A stretch of DNA of 64,000 nt from an uncultured Pelagibacteraceae bacterium. GTDB taxonomy: Bacteria > Pseudomonadota > Alphaproteobacteria > Pelagibacterales > Pelagibacteraceae. Positions 62,892 to 64,000 of this stretch are shown one piece after another. Numbering within the stretch: position 1 is the stretch's first letter; each line of letters opens with the position of its first letter. The translations under genes and the position numbers were made by a program. Below the pieces are notes generated by a model. That model was given only the letters and a program-made list of their open reading frames with translations, did no database searches and was not told the origin of the DNA. Location of the stretch: contig CACCIT010000001.1 in the NCBI GenBank assembly GCA_902546145.1, forward strand, positions 117,121-181,120. Reading direction: 5' to 3'.

Positions 62892-64000
62892 AAACTAAAG
62901 GGGTGCCTTCTGGATCTCCTAAAATTTCCCCCTCTTGCATTTTAATTTTTCCTGCAATGATAGTGTGTGTGGGTGTTCCTTTAAATTTAAATCCATTAAA
63001 TGGTGACCATTTACATTTGCTCTCAATATTTTCATTTTTAATCTCAATTGTTTTGTTCATATCAACAATTGTAAAATCAGCATCATATCCTTCTTTTATA
63101 AAACCTTTATTTTTAATTCCAAAGATTTTAACTGGATTCTCACAAACAAAATTCATCAACTGATTTAAACTCAGCTTCCCATCATTAATATGATTTAACA
63201 TCACAGGCATTAAAGTTTGAACGCCTGGCATACCTGAAGGGGTATTTGGATAAACTTTATCTTTGTTTTCTTTTAAATGAGGCGCATGATCTGATCCGAT
63301 AGTATCATTGAAGTTGTTTCTGACCCCATACCATAATCTATCATAATGAGATTTATCTCTTAATGGTGGATTCATTTGAGCATATGTTCCAAGTTTGTCG
63401 TAACAATCTGGAGCATAAAGAGTTAAATGCTGAGGAGTTATCTCAAAAGTAATGTTTCCCTTATGCTGAGATAGAAAATCAATTTCTTCTTTGGTTGTTA
63501 TATGAAGAACATGCGCTTTTTTGTTATGTTTTTCTGCAATTCGAACAATTCTTCTTGTTGATGCTATTGCGCACTCTGCACTTCTCCATACTGGATGAGT
63601 GTGAACGTCTCCATCTTTAATTAATTTTTTATTAATTTTTAATATCGCTTCATCTTCAGAGTGAACTGCAACGACTTTTGAAGCGTTTTGAAAAACCTTA
63701 TCTATATCATCCTCTTCAGCAACTAATAAATTACCAGTTGAGGAACCAGCAAAAAGCTTAATACCACAGCATCCTTCTAAATCTTTTAAACTAGCTAGAT
63801 CGTCTGCGTTACCAGCAGTTGCACCAAAGTAAAAAGCGTAATTGCAATACATTCTATTTTTAGCAAGATCTAATTTTCTTTGAAACTCCTTCATGTTTGA
63901 AGTTGGAGGGTTAGTATTTGGCATTTCAAATACACTAGTAATCCCACCCGCTATTGCTGCCCTACTTCCTGAATGAAGATCTTCAGTATCAGTTGATCCA
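62884..64000 (-). CDS. pyrC: Dihydroorotase, class I type (5' end outside window)
   Basis: A zinc amidohydrolase of pyrimidine synthesis. The frame stays open to the window end, reading TDTEDLHSGSRAAIAGGITS and then MPNTNPP, so the first HxH metal motif is outside. Visible: the carbamylated Lys in CGIKLFAGSS, His in VAVHSED, His in KAHVLHITT, and the catalytic Asp in TIGSDHAPH, followed by SGMPGVQT and a C-terminal beta domain. The HTHPVWRSAECAI segment and DHAPH pattern fit class I dihydroorotase. An allantoinase or other amidohydrolase is possible but less likely. Confidence 0.88.
   Translation of the reverse strand, partial: GSTDTEDLHSGSRAAIAGGITSVFEMPNTNPPTSNMKEFQRKLDLAKNRMYCNYAFYFGATAGNADDLASLKDLEGCCGIKLFAGSSTGNLLVAEEDDIDKVFQNASKVVAVHSEDEAILKINKKLIKDGDVHTHPVWRSAECAIASTRRIVRIAEKHNKKAHVLHITTKEEIDFLSQHKGNITFEITPQHLTLYAPDCYDKLGTYAQMNPPLRDKSHYDRLWYGVRNNFNDTIGSDHAPHLKENKDKVYPNTPSGMPGVQTLMPVMLNHINDGKLSLNQLMNFVCENPVKIFGIKNKGFIKEGYDADFTIVDMNKTIEIKNENIESKCKWSPFNGFKFKGTPTHTIIAGKIKMQEGEILGDPEGTPLVFS

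Noticed and set aside
1..64000. CRISPR arrays, tRNA/rRNA genes, insertion sequences, prophage
   Set aside because: No regularly spaced repeats, no cloverleaf with a terminal T-loop motif in any gap, and no transposase, integrase or phage structural gene was seen.

Overview
The window looks like a piece of a streamlined, AT-rich marine alphaproteobacterial genome of the SAR11 group ('Candidatus Pelagibacter' or a close relative). I base this on the low GC, intergenic gaps that almost never exceed 200 bases, many 1-, 4- or 8-base gene overlaps, a green-type proteorhodopsin, a tandem glycine riboswitch in front of gcvTHP, and a very small regulator set. No tRNA, rRNA, insertion sequence, integrase, CRISPR array or phage gene was seen. 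No gene-free stretch exceeds 300 bases; the longest (about 213 bases) lies between proteorhodopsin and the acyl-CoA ligase.

Layout. 1-5807 (+): NAD-linked molybdenum formate dehydrogenase (fused gamma-beta subunit, cut by the window edge, then alpha) followed by SelO. 5804-9402: GT87-like membrane enzyme, a DAO-family oxidoreductase, TspO and an SDR. 9403-17640 (-): one probable long transcript headed by the glycine riboswitch: gcvT-gcvH-gcvP, then an FAD amine oxidase-like protein, DUF1365, a cyclopropane-fatty-acid-synthase-like methyltransferase and a DUF3833 lipoprotein. 17683-22240: 5-oxoprolinase genes pxpB-pxpC with an EamA exporter on one strand, pxpA, a TPR protein and a DUF1445 hydro-lyase/D-glutamate-cyclase-like protein on the other. 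22241-26940: a complete branched-chain-type ABC importer (livFGMH, divergent binding protein). 27040-39282: TerC, panB, glyoxalase, guaA, a guaB without its CBS domain, rlmE, pssA-psd, icd and alaS. 39377-45469: recA, TolC, a glycerate-kinase-like P-loop protein, GFA and VOC proteins, and umuDC.

45476-55958 (-) is the most unusual region. Two membrane/polyprenyl-type glycosyltransferases are followed, with overlapping start and stop codons, by two tandem copies of a DUF1800-DUF1501 pair and a secreted lectin/lyase-fold protein. guaC and a second secreted lyase-fold protein come next. The DUF1501 proteins carry clear Tat signals while their DUF1800 partners have none. I read this as a candidate envelope or extracellular glycan system of undescribed function.

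56038-60447 holds dksA and the proteorhodopsin neighbourhood: proteorhodopsin, membrane desaturase, adrenodoxin-type ferredoxin, TrxR-like ferredoxin reductase and GST. The middle three form a plausible NADPH-to-desaturase electron chain. 60661-64000 has a propionate/acetate-CoA ligase, an SMR transporter and a dihydroorotase cut by the window end.

Regulation that can be read directly: the glycine riboswitch with a sigma70-like promoter; matching alphaproteobacterial SOS boxes (GAAC-N7-GWAC) at recA and umuDC, each placed over its promoter; a near-consensus promoter at dksA; perfect DnaA boxes upstream of umuD and guaC; and palindromes upstream of proteorhodopsin and livJ. All functional statements come from recognising sequence by eye; no searches were run.
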